A stretch of 64,000 nt of DNA from Diphasiastrum complanatum (GCA_029204225.1 CM055100.1:7702713-7766712), one strand, 5' to 3'. Shown: positions 44,735-56,833, numbered from the stretch's first letter. The notes: generated from the sequence alone by a model not told the origin. Numbers and translations: made by a program.

Positions 44735-45565
44735 GACATGGTGAGCGATCGCGATCTGAAGTTCACCTTGTCGGCCGTGTTCGCTAAACTAGAGACGACA
44801 CTAAGCTTGAGTTCTTCTGATCATCCCAAGACAGATGGCCAGACGAAAAGAACAAATCAGACAATGGGACAACTGCTTCGAGCATATGTTTCCCGACGAC
44901 AATCTCATTGGGAGAGGTATCTGCCCTTGATTGAGTTTGCCTATAATAGTCGTAAGCATTCGGCTACCGGTTATAGCCCGTTCATGCTTATGTATGGTTT
45001 TGAGCCTAGATCACCCATACTCGTACGATCAAGTTTCAGAAAGTAGCGGATTTCCTACACGATATGCAAGAAATGCTACAGATAGCACGTTAGAAAGTTC
45101 AGAGTGCCCAAGATAGGGACCGACATTATGCTGATCTGAAAAAATCGCCTCGAGACTTTCTAGTGGGGGATTGGGTGTATTTACGAGTCCCGAAGGATTC
45201 TTGTGTAATGTGTACCCGCTAGATATAGAGGACCATATCAAATCTTGAAAAAGATTGGATCCTTGGCTTACCAATTGGATTTCACGAAAGGAACGCAAGT
45301 GCACCCGGTTTCACGTAAGTCGACTTAAGAGAAGTTTGCGTGAAGGGGGACATCTTTTGGTTCTGGAGACCAATTGGACATGTTGGAGGAATCATCGGGT
45401 GTGACTCGACTTGAACCCGAAAGGATCTTGGATACAAGAACTAAACGATTGAGGAATCATATAGTTACCGAGCTTCTGGTTCGATGGAAGGGTCGCACAG
45501 ACAAAGATGATTCTTGGGAACAGGAAGGTAGCCTGAAAAGGAACTTCCCTAGCTTTAAGTTCTAA
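44735..45565 (+). pseudogene. G5 integrase and chromodomain
   Basis: First frame: VSDRDLKFTLSAVFAKLE, DHPKTDGQTKRTNQTMGQLL (DDE-type core; the usual YHPQTDGQTER block) and WERYLPLIEFAYNSRKHSAT. After frameshifts: PYQILKKIGSLAYQLDF, VHPVFHVSRLK, then RNHIVTELLVRWKGRTDKDD, the chromodomain. Lesions are many small indels. Confidence 0.88.
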
Positions 45566-45593
45566 GAACAGAACTTAAATAAGGGGGGAAGAA

Positions 45594-46080
45594 TGTCATG
45601 CCCACGACTTGTTTGTCACGTTAGAGATCAGTATGCCTACCTCGACCCGTAAGTTAATTATGATTATGAGGGGTTTGGGGCCCTCATGTGCATAAGGTCA
45701 TAATTAATGGTTGGAGGCCTAAACTCATGATGGTGGATTATTATGGGTCTATCAGTGAGTCATAGGGGAATTGGATACGTGGCCCAGTTAGGCTGCATAG
45801 GTTTCCAGTGAGGTGTCACAATGCACTACTAGTCATGCATGGGCCTTGGAGAGTATAAGTATACCCATTGGGCTCTCACTAGGGTATGCTTGATTGTGTG
45901 ATTGGTAGCTACATGCTGCTTGTGTGACTCCTCTATCCCTTGTGAGTGATTGATCCATAGCTTGGGGGCTAGATCCGTATGATCTAGGTTTGGTTGGGTT
46001 GGTTTGTCCACCATCCGATTCCCTTGTGTTGCTTTGTTGCGGCTTGCTTGGCTATCATATCCTTGGTAAGGGACTTTATA
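45594..46080 (+). repeat. G5 3' LTR
   Basis: Partner of 42875-43361; preceded by the purine tract. Ends GGGACTTTATA where it meets G6 protease sequence. Confidence 0.85.
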
Positions 46081-46430
46081 ACATGCCTCTCAAAATCAAT
46101 ATCAGGAGACTTATTAAATAATCATTCATTCCCTAGAATAATGTCCGTACATGCTAAATCTAAAACATGAAAATTAATTAACTCTTTGTAGTCTTGAATC
46201 CAAACTGGGAGTTTCGGAACTCTGACATCCCAAGTCTCCAACCTCACACTTGAAGCTAAATATGCCTTATATCTATGATCACTGCCTTCAGTTTTCAGGC
46301 CAAGTTTCTGCACAAGACAAGAATTAATGAAATGATGAGTTGAGCCACTATCCACCAAAATACCGATTTCATGTCAAGGATATCCATGTCAAGGACTATT
46401 GTGAATCCCTCATACTGGACATGGACATAA
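46081..46430 (-). pseudogene. Gypsy element G6, protease, right of G5 insertion
   Basis: Minus frame 46358-46122 has VDSGSTHHFINSCLVQKLGL and ILGNE, the aspartic protease D-S-G and the later ILG block of Ty3-type Pol. Its C-terminal continuation would be at 42874 on the other side of G5. The right edge abuts G4; the exact border (46376-46440) is unclear. Confidence 0.75.
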
Positions 46431-46434
46431 CACC

Positions 46435-48926
46435 ACCCAAGGGATATTACCAAATCAGGATGCACCCTTCTAACGAACATAAGACTGCTTTTCGTACTCA
46501 TCTTGGTTTATATGAATTTCGTGTGCTTCCTTTTGTTGTTACTAATGGCCCTCCTACGTTCCAGAATGTGATGAATAACGTCATGTGTCCGCTTCTTGGT
46601 CATTGTGTCTTGGTTTATTTTGATGATATTCTTATTTTTAGCCAGTCTCTTGTTGAGCATTTTTCCCATCTTTCCTCTATATTTCAGTTACTTGGACATC
46701 ACCAATTATTTGCTAAGTTGTCTAAATGTTCTTTATCGAGTTTCTTGGTTTTCTTGTTTGTAATGGACCCATTTGTCTGGACCCTCATAAGGTTCAGGCC
46801 ATCCAGGATTGGCCTATACCAACTGATATTCATCATGTTCGTATGTTCCTTGGGTTAGCCACTCACCTTCGTCGTCTAGTTCCTCATTTTGCCACTATTG
46901 CAGCTCCTCTTCATGCCCTTTTGAAGAAGTCTAGTACTTTTCTTTGGACTTCTGACTGTCAGTCAGCATTTGATACTCTTCGTCGTGCTGTTGTTGATGC
47001 TGCCGTTATGTGTTTACCACAGTTTGATCAGAAGTTTCTTGTTGAGACTGATGCTAGTAATGTTGGTTTGGGTGCTTTACTTCGCCAATCACAATGCATT
47101 ATTGCTTATGAGTCACATCGTGTTCGCTCTTATGAGTAGTGTTATTCTGTGATGAGAAAGAGCTTCTTGCTATTATCTATGCTCTTAAGAAGTGGTGTCA
47201 TTATCTTTATCGAGTTCCATTTGACATGATTACTGATCACCAGTCTTTACGTTATTTGTTTTCTCAACGTGACCTTAGTGATCGTCAATTTCGTTGGTTG
47301 CAGTTTGTACAGTCTTTTAATTTTTCTATATTGTATCGTCCTGGTCGTGCTAACACTGCTGCTGATGCATTATCTCGTCTTCTAGCTTTGTTGAATACAC
47401 TCGTTTCTACTATTCCTACATGGTTTGATGATCTACCTGCAACATACCTTACATGTTTTGATTTTCGTGATTTTTATAGTTCTGCCCCACCTGTTTCGTC
47501 CCGTCCTCATCAGGTTTACTCCATTGTTGACAATCGTCTTTATCGTTATGAATCTCTTTGTATTCCTAGTTCCTTGGGTATCCGTTGTTGTCGGATGCTC
47601 ATTCCTCTCCTGTTGGGGGTCACTTTGGTTTTCAGAAGTCTTATGCTCGTCTCAAAGACCATTTTTGTTGGCCCTCTCTTCGATCTAAGCTTGTTGTACT
47701 TATTCGTACCTGCCTTTTCTGTCTTCGTAATAAGCACTCCCGTGCTAAGTCTGTTGGTTTGCTCCAGAGTTGGCCTATTCCTCATCGCCAGTGGACTGAT
47801 ATATCTATGGACTTTATCCTTGGCCTTCCCCATACCCAGCGTGGTCACGATTCATGTATGGTGGTAGTTGACAGGTTCTCGAAACAGGCACATTTTATAC
47901 CGGTTCGCAGTACTATCACAGCAGACAGTGTGCACGTTTGTTCCTATCAGAGATTTCCGCCTGCATGGATTTCCTCGTACTATCCTTTCTGATCGAGATA
48001 GTAAGTTTACATCTATATTTTGGACAGAGCTTATGCGTATATTGGATGTACAGCTTTTTATGGGTTCTGCTTATCATTCTACTTTTGCTGAGGTCCGTAA
48101 CAGGATCCTTGAGAATTATTTACGCCATTTTGTTACTCCTTCTGGGAAGGATTGGGATCAACATTTATGTTTAGCAGAGTATAGCTATGATAGCTCTGTT
48201 AGTACCAGCACAGGTGTCTCACCATTTTTAATATCTCATGGCTATGCACCTCTTTTACCTGGCATTCCTCTCCCTCCTAAGGATACACCTGTCACACTTG
48301 CAACTTTTCTATCAGGTGCTCGAGAGCTTATTACCCGAGCCAGTTCTCATTTACAACATGTTTAGCAGCGTTGTCAGACCTCAGTTGATCGTCACCACCA
48401 CCATGTTGGGTTTCAGCTTGGAGATATGGTTTATCTACGCCTACGGTTTGCACGTCATCATTTTGTCCATGGCCATGCTTTTACTGAGAAGCTTGCACCA
48501 CGTTATTATGGGCCTTATCGCATTTTGGAGGTTCTTAGTCCAGTTTACATATCGCTTACAGCTTCCTGCTTCCACACGCGCTGTGATGTATTCCATGTTA
48601 GTTTATTACGTGCTGCTATTGAGGATGACGCTCCTTGTGATGCTGAGTTTCCTACTGCTCTAGAGTTATTTCCATTTTTACCTGCTATATTACAGGTTCG
48701 TCTATACCATAGTCGACGCCGTCGGCAAATTCAGTTTTTGGTCCAGTGGGATGGTCGTCCTATTGAGCAGGCCACATGGGAGCCTATTGATGTCTTTTAT
48801 CATACACCATCACTTGCGTTGATTCCTCTACATCGGATGTTGTTCTAGCTGTTGATGCACCAGGGCTTGCTGCTATTTGATCCAGTTTCTTTTGGGCAGT
48901 TGGGTCTTTTTTTTTGTGCCAGGGAG
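46435..48926 (+). pseudogene. Gypsy chromovirus-type element G4, pol remnant
   Basis: Starts inside RT (GYYQIRMHPSNEHKTAF, VLVYFDDILIFS), then RT end and RNase H (VRMFLGLATHLRRLVPHF, FLVETDASNVGLGALLRQ, ITDHQSLRYLFSQRDLSD), integrase zinc and core (WTDISMDFILGLPHTQRG, LSDRDSKFTSIFWTELM, CLAEYSYDSSVSTSTGVSPF), and chromodomain (FLVQWDGRPIEQATWEPIDV). Gag, protease and the 5' LTR are absent. Single-base frameshifts and a stop at about 48364 break the frame. It is a diverged relative of G1/G2, in gene orientation. Confidence 0.9.
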
Positions 48927-49369
48927 AGTTATGGACTCAGCTCATTACATTGGCCGCGTCCATTTACATTTACTTTACTTTATGCATAAGCAGGCCTTGG
49001 GCCCTTTTTTATTCATTAGTGACACTTAGACTATATGATTGGCCTTTGGCCTTATTATTCATTATTAGGCCATTTGGACATATTACTGGAGAGTGGGGGC
49101 TTTCTTGGAGGGCGCACTATTTTCCCTCCTAGTTGGGCCCTAGCCACCGGAAGCTTCCTTTTAGGGCTTCCTCTTGGCTATAAGTAGGGAAACTGTGTCA
49201 TTTGTTATTCAACTGATGATATTGATTTCTCTCTTTAGCCTCCTTAATCTCTCTCTTTCCTGCTTTCTAGGGTTAAGTCTTGCTTATGTGCTACTTTCAT
49301 AGCTTAAGTCTTGCTTATGTGATGCTTTCATAGCTTAGCTCTAGATCAGCTGTGGCTCTATTTGTAACT
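48927..49369 (+). repeat. G4 3' LTR
   Basis: Follows CCAGGGAG. Begins AGTTATGGACTCAGC and ends TTTGTAACT. 443 bp. Same family as the split G3 LTR; it carries the uninterrupted GGGGG target used by G2. A short CTTGCTTATGTG ... CATAGCTTA segment is duplicated near its end. Confidence 0.88.
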
Positions 49370-49664
49370 AGATCTCCCACGAAAAGCCCAAGCAATACCT
49401 ATTAGTCAAGAAATACATAATGAATGTGCATCTAATGTCTCTAGCCCTATATATACTATCTAGAGGCCCTTAGTGGAACCTTCTAGAAATTAGGGTAACT
49501 AGAAGCATCTCATGCTCATCCACATGCTTTTTCCCTGGTTGAACTTTATTGGTGTAGCATGTTCCATTTATGTAGTGCTCTCATTAGAGATAAGAATTGT
49601 AAATCAAGTTAATCAACCTATTAAGTACATATGTTCAGATGTCTAAAAAAATTGCTCTATGCAG
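49370..49664. other. LTR scrap and end of dynein intron 7
   Basis: 49370-49510 (CCCACGAAAAGCCCAAG ... TCTAGAGGCCCTTAGTGGA) matches part of the LTR at 56940-57110, so it is a decayed minus-strand LTR piece. The rest leads to acceptor CTATGCAG. Confidence 0.5.
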
Positions 49665-49831
49665 GATATAATTGATAGCAAGCTTGATAAGAGGAAAAAA
49701 GGAGTATTTGGGCCTCCATATGGATTGAAAGCTGTGATATTTGTTGATGATCTGAACATGCCTGCTTTGGAGGTGTATGGTGCTCAACCTCCGATTGAGC
49801 TCTTGCGACAATGGATGGATCATGGTGGATG
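49665..49831 (+). CDS. Dynein heavy chain exon h: AAA3 Walker B
   Basis: Encodes [36 protein letters not shown] and [11 protein letters not shown]. The donor is GGATG|GTACAA (inside TGG), because the next exon restores W-Y-D. The open frame continuing to 49924 is intron. Confidence 0.93.
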
Positions 49832-50124
49832 GTACAATGTTGAACTCATTCATCAAGTCATAAATAAGAACGGACTAGTGTTTGATTGCAGGAGTGATTA
49901 TCATAGGTGTTTAGTTTCTCAATGACTATAGATAGGATTCCTGATATTTTTAGCTAAAAAGAGCCAGCAGTAGTTGACAAAATATATGACAACTTTTTAC
50001 AGCTGATGTGATTCTTGTGTTTCATACTTTCCACCTATTCTGGCTCTTTCAAGTTCCAAAATCAGCAAAGGCACCTTTGAACTTGAGGTAAAGATTAACA
50101 AAGCCTTTTGTTTCCAATTTGCAG

Positions 50125-50338
50125 GTACGACAGAGAGGACAACAATTTTCGCCAGCTTGTTGATATTCAGTTTGTCGCTGCTATGGGTCCACCTGGGGGA
50201 GGGTGTAACCCAATAACTCCACGATATCTTCGACATTACAACATACTATCGATTTTAGATTTTGATGATGCAAGTCTTTGTACTGTCTTCATGACAATTT
50301 TAACATGGTGGACAAGAAAATCACATGTGCCAAGTGAG
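50125..50338 (+). CDS. Dynein heavy chain exon i: AAA3 sensor region
   Basis: Encodes YDREDNNFRQLVDIQFVAAM, GPPGGGCNPITPRYLRHYN and HVPSE. GPPGGG and the R-hydrophobic-RH block are family hallmarks. Acceptor TTTGCAG, donor AGTGAG|GTAAAT. Confidence 0.95.
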
Positions 50339-50429
50339 GTAAATTGGATGCTTACTGTAATACACTATGACTTAAGTTGAGGATGGTAATGGTGCAGATA
50401 CAGGTTAGTGATGTTATACTTGTTGGCAG

Positions 50430-50818
50430 GTGAGCTCTATCAACAACCTTATGGTAGCGTCTACACTTGATATTTATAGGTCTATACAGCAAGAGCTTCT
50501 CCCTACACCTGCAAAATCACATTATACATACAACATGCGAGATCTTTCCAAAGTTTTTCAGGGAATATGTATGATAGGAAGTCCCCTTGAACAGAAAAGT
50601 TCATTAGTTCGGCTCTGGTGTCATGAATGTTTGAGAGTTTTCTATGACAGGCTTGTTAGTGATGAAGACCGTGAGTGGTTTCTTGGGTACTTGAAGACTA
50701 GAGTGGAGGATCGACTCGGCCTAAAGTGTGAAGATGTCTTCACAACTTCGGATATCACTGAGGCACTGAGGAACTTAGCATTTGGAGATGTCATGGATGT
50801 AAATAATTTTCCAAAAAG
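50430..50818 (+). CDS. Dynein heavy chain exon j: AAA3-AAA4 region
   Basis: Encodes VSSINNLMVASTLDIYRSI, YTYNMRDLSKVFQGI, LVRLWCHECLRVFYDRLVS and FGDVMDVNNFPK. 389 nt; donor AAAAG|GTTTCA. The preceding intron is only 91 bp. Confidence 0.95.
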
Positions 50819-51065
50819 GTTTCAGCTTATCTTATAGCCGTTTCCTTGATCCTTTTTTATTTGTTTTCGTTTTCTAGATTGCAAGGAATATGGTGGTTGA
50901 GAGGTGAATATTCATAAAAGCCTATCTCATGAAAAGAACAGGTATCAATTCCTGCCTGGTTTAATTCCTAGAACAGCATGAACAACGTCCTGACATATAT
51001 AGGTGGTAATAGTATCTGTAATAGAAGCAGCAAGGCTTAGAGACTATGTTTGTTGGCTTTTCCAG
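50819..51065. other. Dynein intron 10
   Basis: 247 bp, donor GTTTCA, acceptor TTTTCCAG. Nothing else seen; introns 8 and 9 (293 and 91 bp) are similar short spacers. Confidence 0.85.
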
Positions 51066-51363
51066 ATATGAAGAGATAAATGACCTTAAGAAGCTCCTGA
51101 GCTTTATGGAAGAAAGCTTGGCAGAGTTCAATGGTCAAACTAGATCGCCCCTTAATCTGGTTCTGTTCACATATGCTGCACAGCACATAATACGTGTTAG
51201 CCGAATTCTGAGACAGCCTTTTGGAAATGCTTTACTGGTTGGGGTGGGGGGAGTTGGCCGTCAGTCACTGACCAAACTAGCAACCTTCATGGCAGGTTTC
51301 AACATATTCCAAGTGCAAATAAGCAAGCTCTATGGGGTTTTAGAATGGCAAGAAGATTTAAAG
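51066..51363 (+). CDS. Dynein heavy chain exon k: AAA4 P-loop
   Basis: Encodes (R)YEEINDLKKLLSFMEESL, LVLFTYAAQHIIRVSRILRQ and the AAA4 P-loop GVGGVGRQSLTKLATFMAG. Arg replaces the usual Lys, as is normal for dynein AAA4. Val stands where most family members have Ser. Confidence 0.95.
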
Positions 51364-51726
51364 GTAAAGGACTCAACTGAAGCATTATTCTTACAATCTT
51401 GCTCTGAATCTATCCTTTCCGTCTGGAATGGAGATGCATACAATTATAGACTTTTGTATTAGTAGCCGATTTAACAATATTCTATGAGATTACGCGATTC
51501 TCTTGGAATATCTACGCACAGCAAAATTTTCTACGTATATATGTATGTAACGCCAGGTGAGTCACATTTAAAGCTGAGACTGATTACATATTAACATGTC
51601 AAATAACTGAATAACTCCTCTTGCCTTACTGTCCATTTTCATGATTTATATGAGATACTACCTGTATGGGAAATTTGCCCTCTTTGTCCGGTGTGAACTT
51701 ACGGTACTCCATACTTTTTCCATCAG
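51364..51726. other. Dynein intron 11
   Basis: 363 bp, GTAAAG ... CATCAG. No gene. Confidence 0.85.
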
Positions 51727-51843
51727 GTAGTTCTAAAGAAGGCCGGAGGTGAGAATAGCCCGACAGTGTTTCTGTTCAGTGACACGCAATTGAAACAAGA
51801 GCGATTTCTGGAAGACATCAACAACATCTTAAATACGGGCGAG
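51727..51843 (+). CDS. Dynein heavy chain exon l: AAA4 Walker B
   Basis: Encodes VVLKKAGGENSPTVFLFSDT and QERFLEDINNILNTGE. 117 nt, phase 0 at both ends, too short to stand out as an ORF. Acceptor CATCAG, donor GGCGAG|GTGTTC. Confidence 0.93.
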
Positions 51844-52482
51844 GTGTTCTCTACCACGTCAAGTAGTATTTGGGTGTAGTTTGAAAAGAACTTGCCTTTG
51901 GGTCATAGATACTGCGCTTTTTCAAGTAGAAATTCCTAGTTGGAAGGAAGAGTTAGGGGCATTGATTTAAATAATCACGGGTGCACAATGAATGTTGAAC
52001 TTAATTTAAATTCACGGGTGCAGAATGAATGTTGAACTTAATAGTTACCGTTGAAGAAAATTTATGAGTATGCATCACTACTCGATGTTACATAGATTCT
52101 CTATGTTCAGTAACAACTTAGAACAATTACCATCAGATCTAGGGCTTTTTTTAAAGTACCCACTTATTATTAAGTGCAGACTGCTAGTTATCAATCTGTC
52201 AACTGCCGATTAGTATATAGCTGATTTGAATAGTAGTTTAATGAAGCTTATTCATACGAGGTAATAAGACATACGAACAAGGTACTACAAGCCACCAATT
52301 GTTTTGATTGACCTACTATTGATTTGGGAGCTTGAGTGCGAACTTCAGTTCTGAAGCAGATTACTATCTTTGTATCTTATGTAATCTTCTAATTCTCGTT
52401 ATTTTGGTTGAATATCAGATGTTAGCTTATTTTTCTTGCTTAGAAAGTTCTCTTTCTTATTTGTCATAGTTAACTCTATCAG
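51844..52482. other. Dynein intron 12
   Basis: 639 bp, GTGTTC ... CTATCAG. AATTCACGGGTGCA(C/G)AATGAATGTTGAACTTAA-type text is duplicated near 51972 and 52010. No gene. Confidence 0.8.
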
Positions 52483-52767
52483 GTACCAAATCTTTTTGCC
52501 AAAGATGAGACGATGATGCTCCAAGATCTTGTTAGAAATAGAGCAAAAAAAGCTGGAAGGGATAGCTCTGGATCTGAGCTTTATATGTTTTTTGTAGAAC
52601 AATGTCGGAAAAACTTACATATGGTCATATGCATGAGCCCTTTTGGAGCTGCTTTCAGAACAAGATTGCGAATGTTTCCATCATTGGTTACTTGTTGTAC
52701 CGTTGATTGGTTCACTGAGTGGCCAGAGGATGCCCTGCAATCCGTTGGCTCAAAATTTTTGTGTACA
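52483..52767 (+). CDS. Dynein heavy chain exon m: AAA4 C-terminal half
   Basis: Encodes VPNLFAKDETMMLQDLV, FVEQCRKNLHMVICMSPFG, FRTRLRMFPSLV and VDWFTEWPEDALQSV. The donor I choose is TGTACA|GTAGGT because it keeps phase 0 for the next exon; GTAG|GTATCA is the alternative and would break the frame. Confidence 0.9.
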
Positions 52768-54563
52768 GTAGGTATCATGCTCATAAATTCCCAATTCTTC
52801 ATGGCATTGTCAAGGTTATATGTACATAGACTGTTAGTTTCTTTTCTTTTTGAACTTTATTGGAATAGATAGCGATGAGTGCACATGGACAGTTAGGAGA
52901 GAGTGCCAGGCTCTGGCATCAAGTCTTGAACTTGGATCAGCCTCAGGTGATGTAATCTTTATTTCTAATTTCTTCATAGTGATGGGCCAAAAGCTTAGTG
53001 ATTGGAAAAAACTGACTTGCAATAATCACAACAAGATGGCTGTGAAACTACACTCCCCAATAGATCACCTTGTCATATTGAAAGCTAATTGACAAAATTG
53101 GGCAAAACCCAAGTGGATTATTAGCTGATATCACTAGGAAAATTAGGTTTGCCAAAGGTTGTTCCTTTCCTGCATGTTTTGGGTTATTCATTGATAAATT
53201 GGCGGGGGAGGGCTTGTGGTTCAAAAATCATCGGTCATTTGATCAAATTGCTCTTTCATGCAAATGTTGAGGTGTTTTTGAAAGCACCACTCAACTATAT
53301 GATGGTTCATCGCTGGTTATCCAGCAAGTATCTATGTCAAACACATAGTGCAATGCAAATGTTACATAGTTTATGAAGCAGTACTGCTAACAACAGTATG
53401 CACTCAAGCAGAATGCCAGCGATCGGACGGATGTTTCTTAATGCTTTTTGTGTACGCTTTTATAGAACTTTTGATGCTTCTGTCACCTTGTGGATAAGAC
53501 ATATATAGGCATTTTCTAGTCAAAATGGAGATTTAAAGACTTTGGTTGCAAAATGTTTTTAGGTTATGGCATGCTATGCAACTGAAGTAGCATGTTGTAG
53601 GATGGACTTGTCAATATTTACAAAGCTATGGTGACTTTGGTCTTTCTCAATGAATTTCAAGTGATAGTATCTCGAGAACAAATTGGTGAAAAAGATAGAG
53701 TGGCTCCCAAGTTGTGTTGGAACTGCTTTTGAACCCAAAGCATTTCAAAATTCTCATTCCAGAATGAGTTAAAAAAATGTTTTCAATTTCTATATCAAAT
53801 CCATGTGTACTATTACAAGTACAAGTAGAATGTAATGTTCTATCATCTACAACTTTAATTTTATAGCTATACATAAAGTATATGTACAAATCTACAATTT
53901 TGGAATTTCTATATTCTATGATATCTACTAAAGTAAGGTAAAACACAAAAGTATAGTATGTAGAAATATATATTGTAACCATAGTTGTCCGTTCCAGAAC
54001 GTGGCCAAAAAAACAATTTAAGTTCGTAAATATGTAACAAAGGACAAAAATGTTTTTGTTTTTTTCACTTAGTACCACATTTCGGAATGTACAGTACGTT
54101 TCGAGTGGTTTGGGTCGAAACGGCTTTCTAAGATTGTAATGCATACTCTATGGAGAATTTTCTACTATATAGATAATTAATATCTCCTATATAGGATGAA
54201 GTTTAGACCATAGCTGTAGTGCATGAAACAAGGTCGTATAAAAATAACAATGACCGCGTCATAGAGAACCCAAAGCATAACAAGTCTTGCTTTGGGACGA
54301 AATATACCGTTCAAGTAAAAGAGCTGAAATTTTTGTTCACATCATTGGGTCTCAGATTGGGAATAATATGAATGGCATTTAAGAATCCTATGCAAGCTAT
54401 AACTAGGAATTGGAAATAGGCTGGGAAATGCAATAAAAATCTCATTATGGACTAGGCTATTTATTATAGCATTGCCCTTAACGAATGTTCTTAAGGGGTG
54501 AAGAAAAAGTGTAGCTGCATAAAAAGTCCCATCACTAATTTGGACTAATGAAATGGACGAGTT
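52768..54563. other. Dynein intron 13, first part; no gene seen
   Basis: AT-rich. The ORF-like stretches have no recognisable family. GTTCCAGAACG near 53990 is a short palindrome. Confidence 0.5.
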
Positions 54564-54890
54564 TTGAAACTCTTATGCATTGTGTTTCTACGGCTCCAAT
54601 TTTACACAGTCAATCCTAGTAAACCATTCTTGGTAGAAATGGATGCTAGCGACTATGCTATAGGAACGGTTCTTTATCAAGACGGTAGACTAGTTGCTTT
54701 TAAAAGCAAAAAGTTGGATCCTGCTGAGTGTAAGTATTCTACGTATGAGAAGGAACTCTTTGCAATCATTCAGACGTTAAAAATCTAGAGGCATTATTTA
54801 TATGGTGCCAAATTCTCTTTGGGTGGTGGTTGACATACTAACTAAATTGGTGCAATTTATACCAAATAAATTTGATAGAAGAATTGCCAA
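54564..54890 (+). pseudogene. Gypsy RNase H and integrase scraps
   Basis: KPFLVEMDASDYAIGTVLYQ, GRLVAFKSKKLDPAECKYST and YEKELFAIIQTLK are Ty3-type RNase H (catalytic Asp and Glu present). After a stop, WVVVDILTKLVQFIP resembles integrase. Unlike the G1 family (VETDARS), this is a different lineage and in gene orientation. Confidence 0.8.
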
Positions 54891-54894
54891 GCTG

Positions 54895-56833
54895 ATCAAA
54901 AAGGTCATCCATATGCTGCCAGCGCATTTATGCTCCTTCGCTTTCATAAACAATAGGATACTGATTACGGATAGTAAGCTTGTTCAAGGTCAATGCAAAG
55001 GCGTTTGGTCCCATCTTTTTTAGCAACAAGAAGAACATGGGCACCAAAGGGACTATGACTAGGTACAATGAGGCCCTAACGTAAAAGAGAAGCAATTTGG
55101 AGCTGAACCTCATCACGTTCAACTTTAGACATAAAATATGGTGCACAAAATGGGGTGGCACCAGGAATAAGATCTATATGGTGGTTGACATCACGTAATG
55201 GTGGCAAAGACGTAGGTTCTGAAAAGACAACAAAATACTTATGCAATAAGTTAAAAACCACCTAAGGAAGAGGACCCACGGATGGTGAAAGAGAAGCAGC
55301 AACTGATGTACTCTGAATGGAAAGAAGAGTTGCACCTTGAGCCTTTGGTAGGCTACGCATAAACTTCTTTCCGGTAACCAATTGATAGTCACCCTAGGAA
55401 TCAATACCAACAAGTGAATGATGCTGACAAGGAAAGTGTCTGCTGAGATAGATCCACAACAACAGTACCAAGTAAGGAGAACCAGTCTGCACCAAAATAA
55501 TGTCATAGCGCTCTAGAGGAATGATGTAGAAATTTGCCTGACCAGAAAAGTCGCCAATGCGATAATGCAAGCCTTGAAACATCTGAGAACTGAGAAAGGA
55601 ATGGGAGCTAGCAACCTCAACATTGAGAGGCTGGGAAGCCAGCCCAAGTAGCATAAGCAAGCTACGCATGGCAAGCGGCAGGAGCAAGATCAGCAGGAAG
55701 CGGGTCAGCCGGCCATCAACAGGAGGTGGGTCAAGAGTATCAAGAATCTGGATGTAAATGTTAGAATCATCAGGAGTAATGGCCTCATAGTAAAAAACAA
55801 CTATAGTAGGGCCAGGAGTCTGATGACAGTGATAGCCCAAGAATCCCAAGAATGCTAAAAGAAAGTGTCGTCATGCAGGACCCCAACAAATGAGATATCC
55901 AAAACTGGGTGAAAAGCCTAGGAATACCATAGGAAAAGGATGGCTTGGCAGCAACCATAGAAATAACTCGGGAACATCAGTAGAGGCCAAGCATTATGCA
56001 GCAACCAGGAATGCCAGGAAACATAAAGAATACACAAAGCATCTTGACAACCAATAACTGGAATAAACAATTGTGTAGCAATCCAACGTATCCGCAATGC
56101 CCAAGAATGTATTGTAGTATCCAGGAAAGTGGGCTCACCACTCCAAGAAATCCATAAAGCCCAAGAGTGTATAGAATCAACATCGACTGCAACAAACTCA
56201 TATATAAAGGACAAGGAGAGCAAAGGAGACATGGATACTCATCGAAAAGAATCTCAGCAAGATAAGCTACATCGACCATTTGAAAGACATCCTCTAAAGG
56301 AATTGTAGAAATAGCAAGAGGACTAGCACATAGCTCAAGTAGAGATGTCGAAGTAAAGCTATAGAGTATACAACTTTACCATCAAAAATTGTCGAGCGGG
56401 GGAAATGTCGTTTTAACAAGGCTCGAAGACAACCTGTAGCTAATCATCAAAAAATTGTAGAACCCAGTGACATATTTAGATTTGTTGAATGAGTAGGTAG
56501 ATTAGCATAGGGCGACAGAGCCTCCAAAAGATTGTTGAAAGCAAGCAAGCAAATGCTTATGAAAAAGTGCCAAAACTTCCTTTGAATAGGGTGCTAGAAA
56601 GTGCAATAGGTATTGCCTAGAAAATCTGCCAAAACAGCCACTAGAAAAGATAGTTCTCATCTGAAATAGTTGTCGGAAATACTCTGCAAAAAAAAATCAC
56701 TTTTTTATTTTTTCTATTTCTGTCAAGTTTAGTGGAAGAACTTATGCAAAAGATCTGCCCAAAAAAATGGAGTTTCACCAATTGTGGAGAAAATTTAGCA
56801 CTCCCACCAGTGAAGGAGAGTGCTTTGATACTA
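54895..56833 (-). pseudogene. Gypsy element G7, 5' half (leader, gag scraps, protease, RT start)
   Basis: On the - strand, RT start (55260-54930: TSLPPLRDVNHHIDLIPGAT, LNKLTIRNQYPI), protease region (55700-55400: VEVASSHSFLSSQMFQ, YRIGDFSGQANFYIIPLERY) and a decayed gag/leader to the primer site. It parallels G1 closely enough to share blocks but has no long frame. The distal half is gone, replaced by the + strand scrap at 54564. Confidence 0.8.

Larger units (their letters stand above)
42875..46080 (+). mobile_element. Gypsy chromovirus-type element G5, inserted in G6
   Basis: Two direct LTRs, both starting TGTCATGCCCACGAC: 42875-43361 and 45594-46080. A purine tract AAGGGGGGAAGAA precedes the 3' LTR. 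The interior keeps only integrase and chromodomain (44735-45565) plus 1.4 kb of unassigned sequence. No convincing target duplication was found at the outer ends. Confidence 0.8.

Noticed and set aside
42865-46090. Target-site duplication for G5
   Set aside because: Bases beside the LTRs (ATATT on the left, ACATG on the right) do not match, so none is claimed.
49832-49925. Continuation of the dynein frame after exon h
   Set aside because: The next exon restores W-Y-D-R only if GGATG|GTACAA is the donor, so the open extension is intron.
52768-53100. Frame at 52850-53092 as an extra dynein exon
   Set aside because: It has no similarity to the expected segment, and joining 52767 directly to 57723 keeps frame and motif order.
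53647-54144. 165-codon - strand ORF
   Set aside because: AT-rich, no family motif, inside an intron; likely chance.
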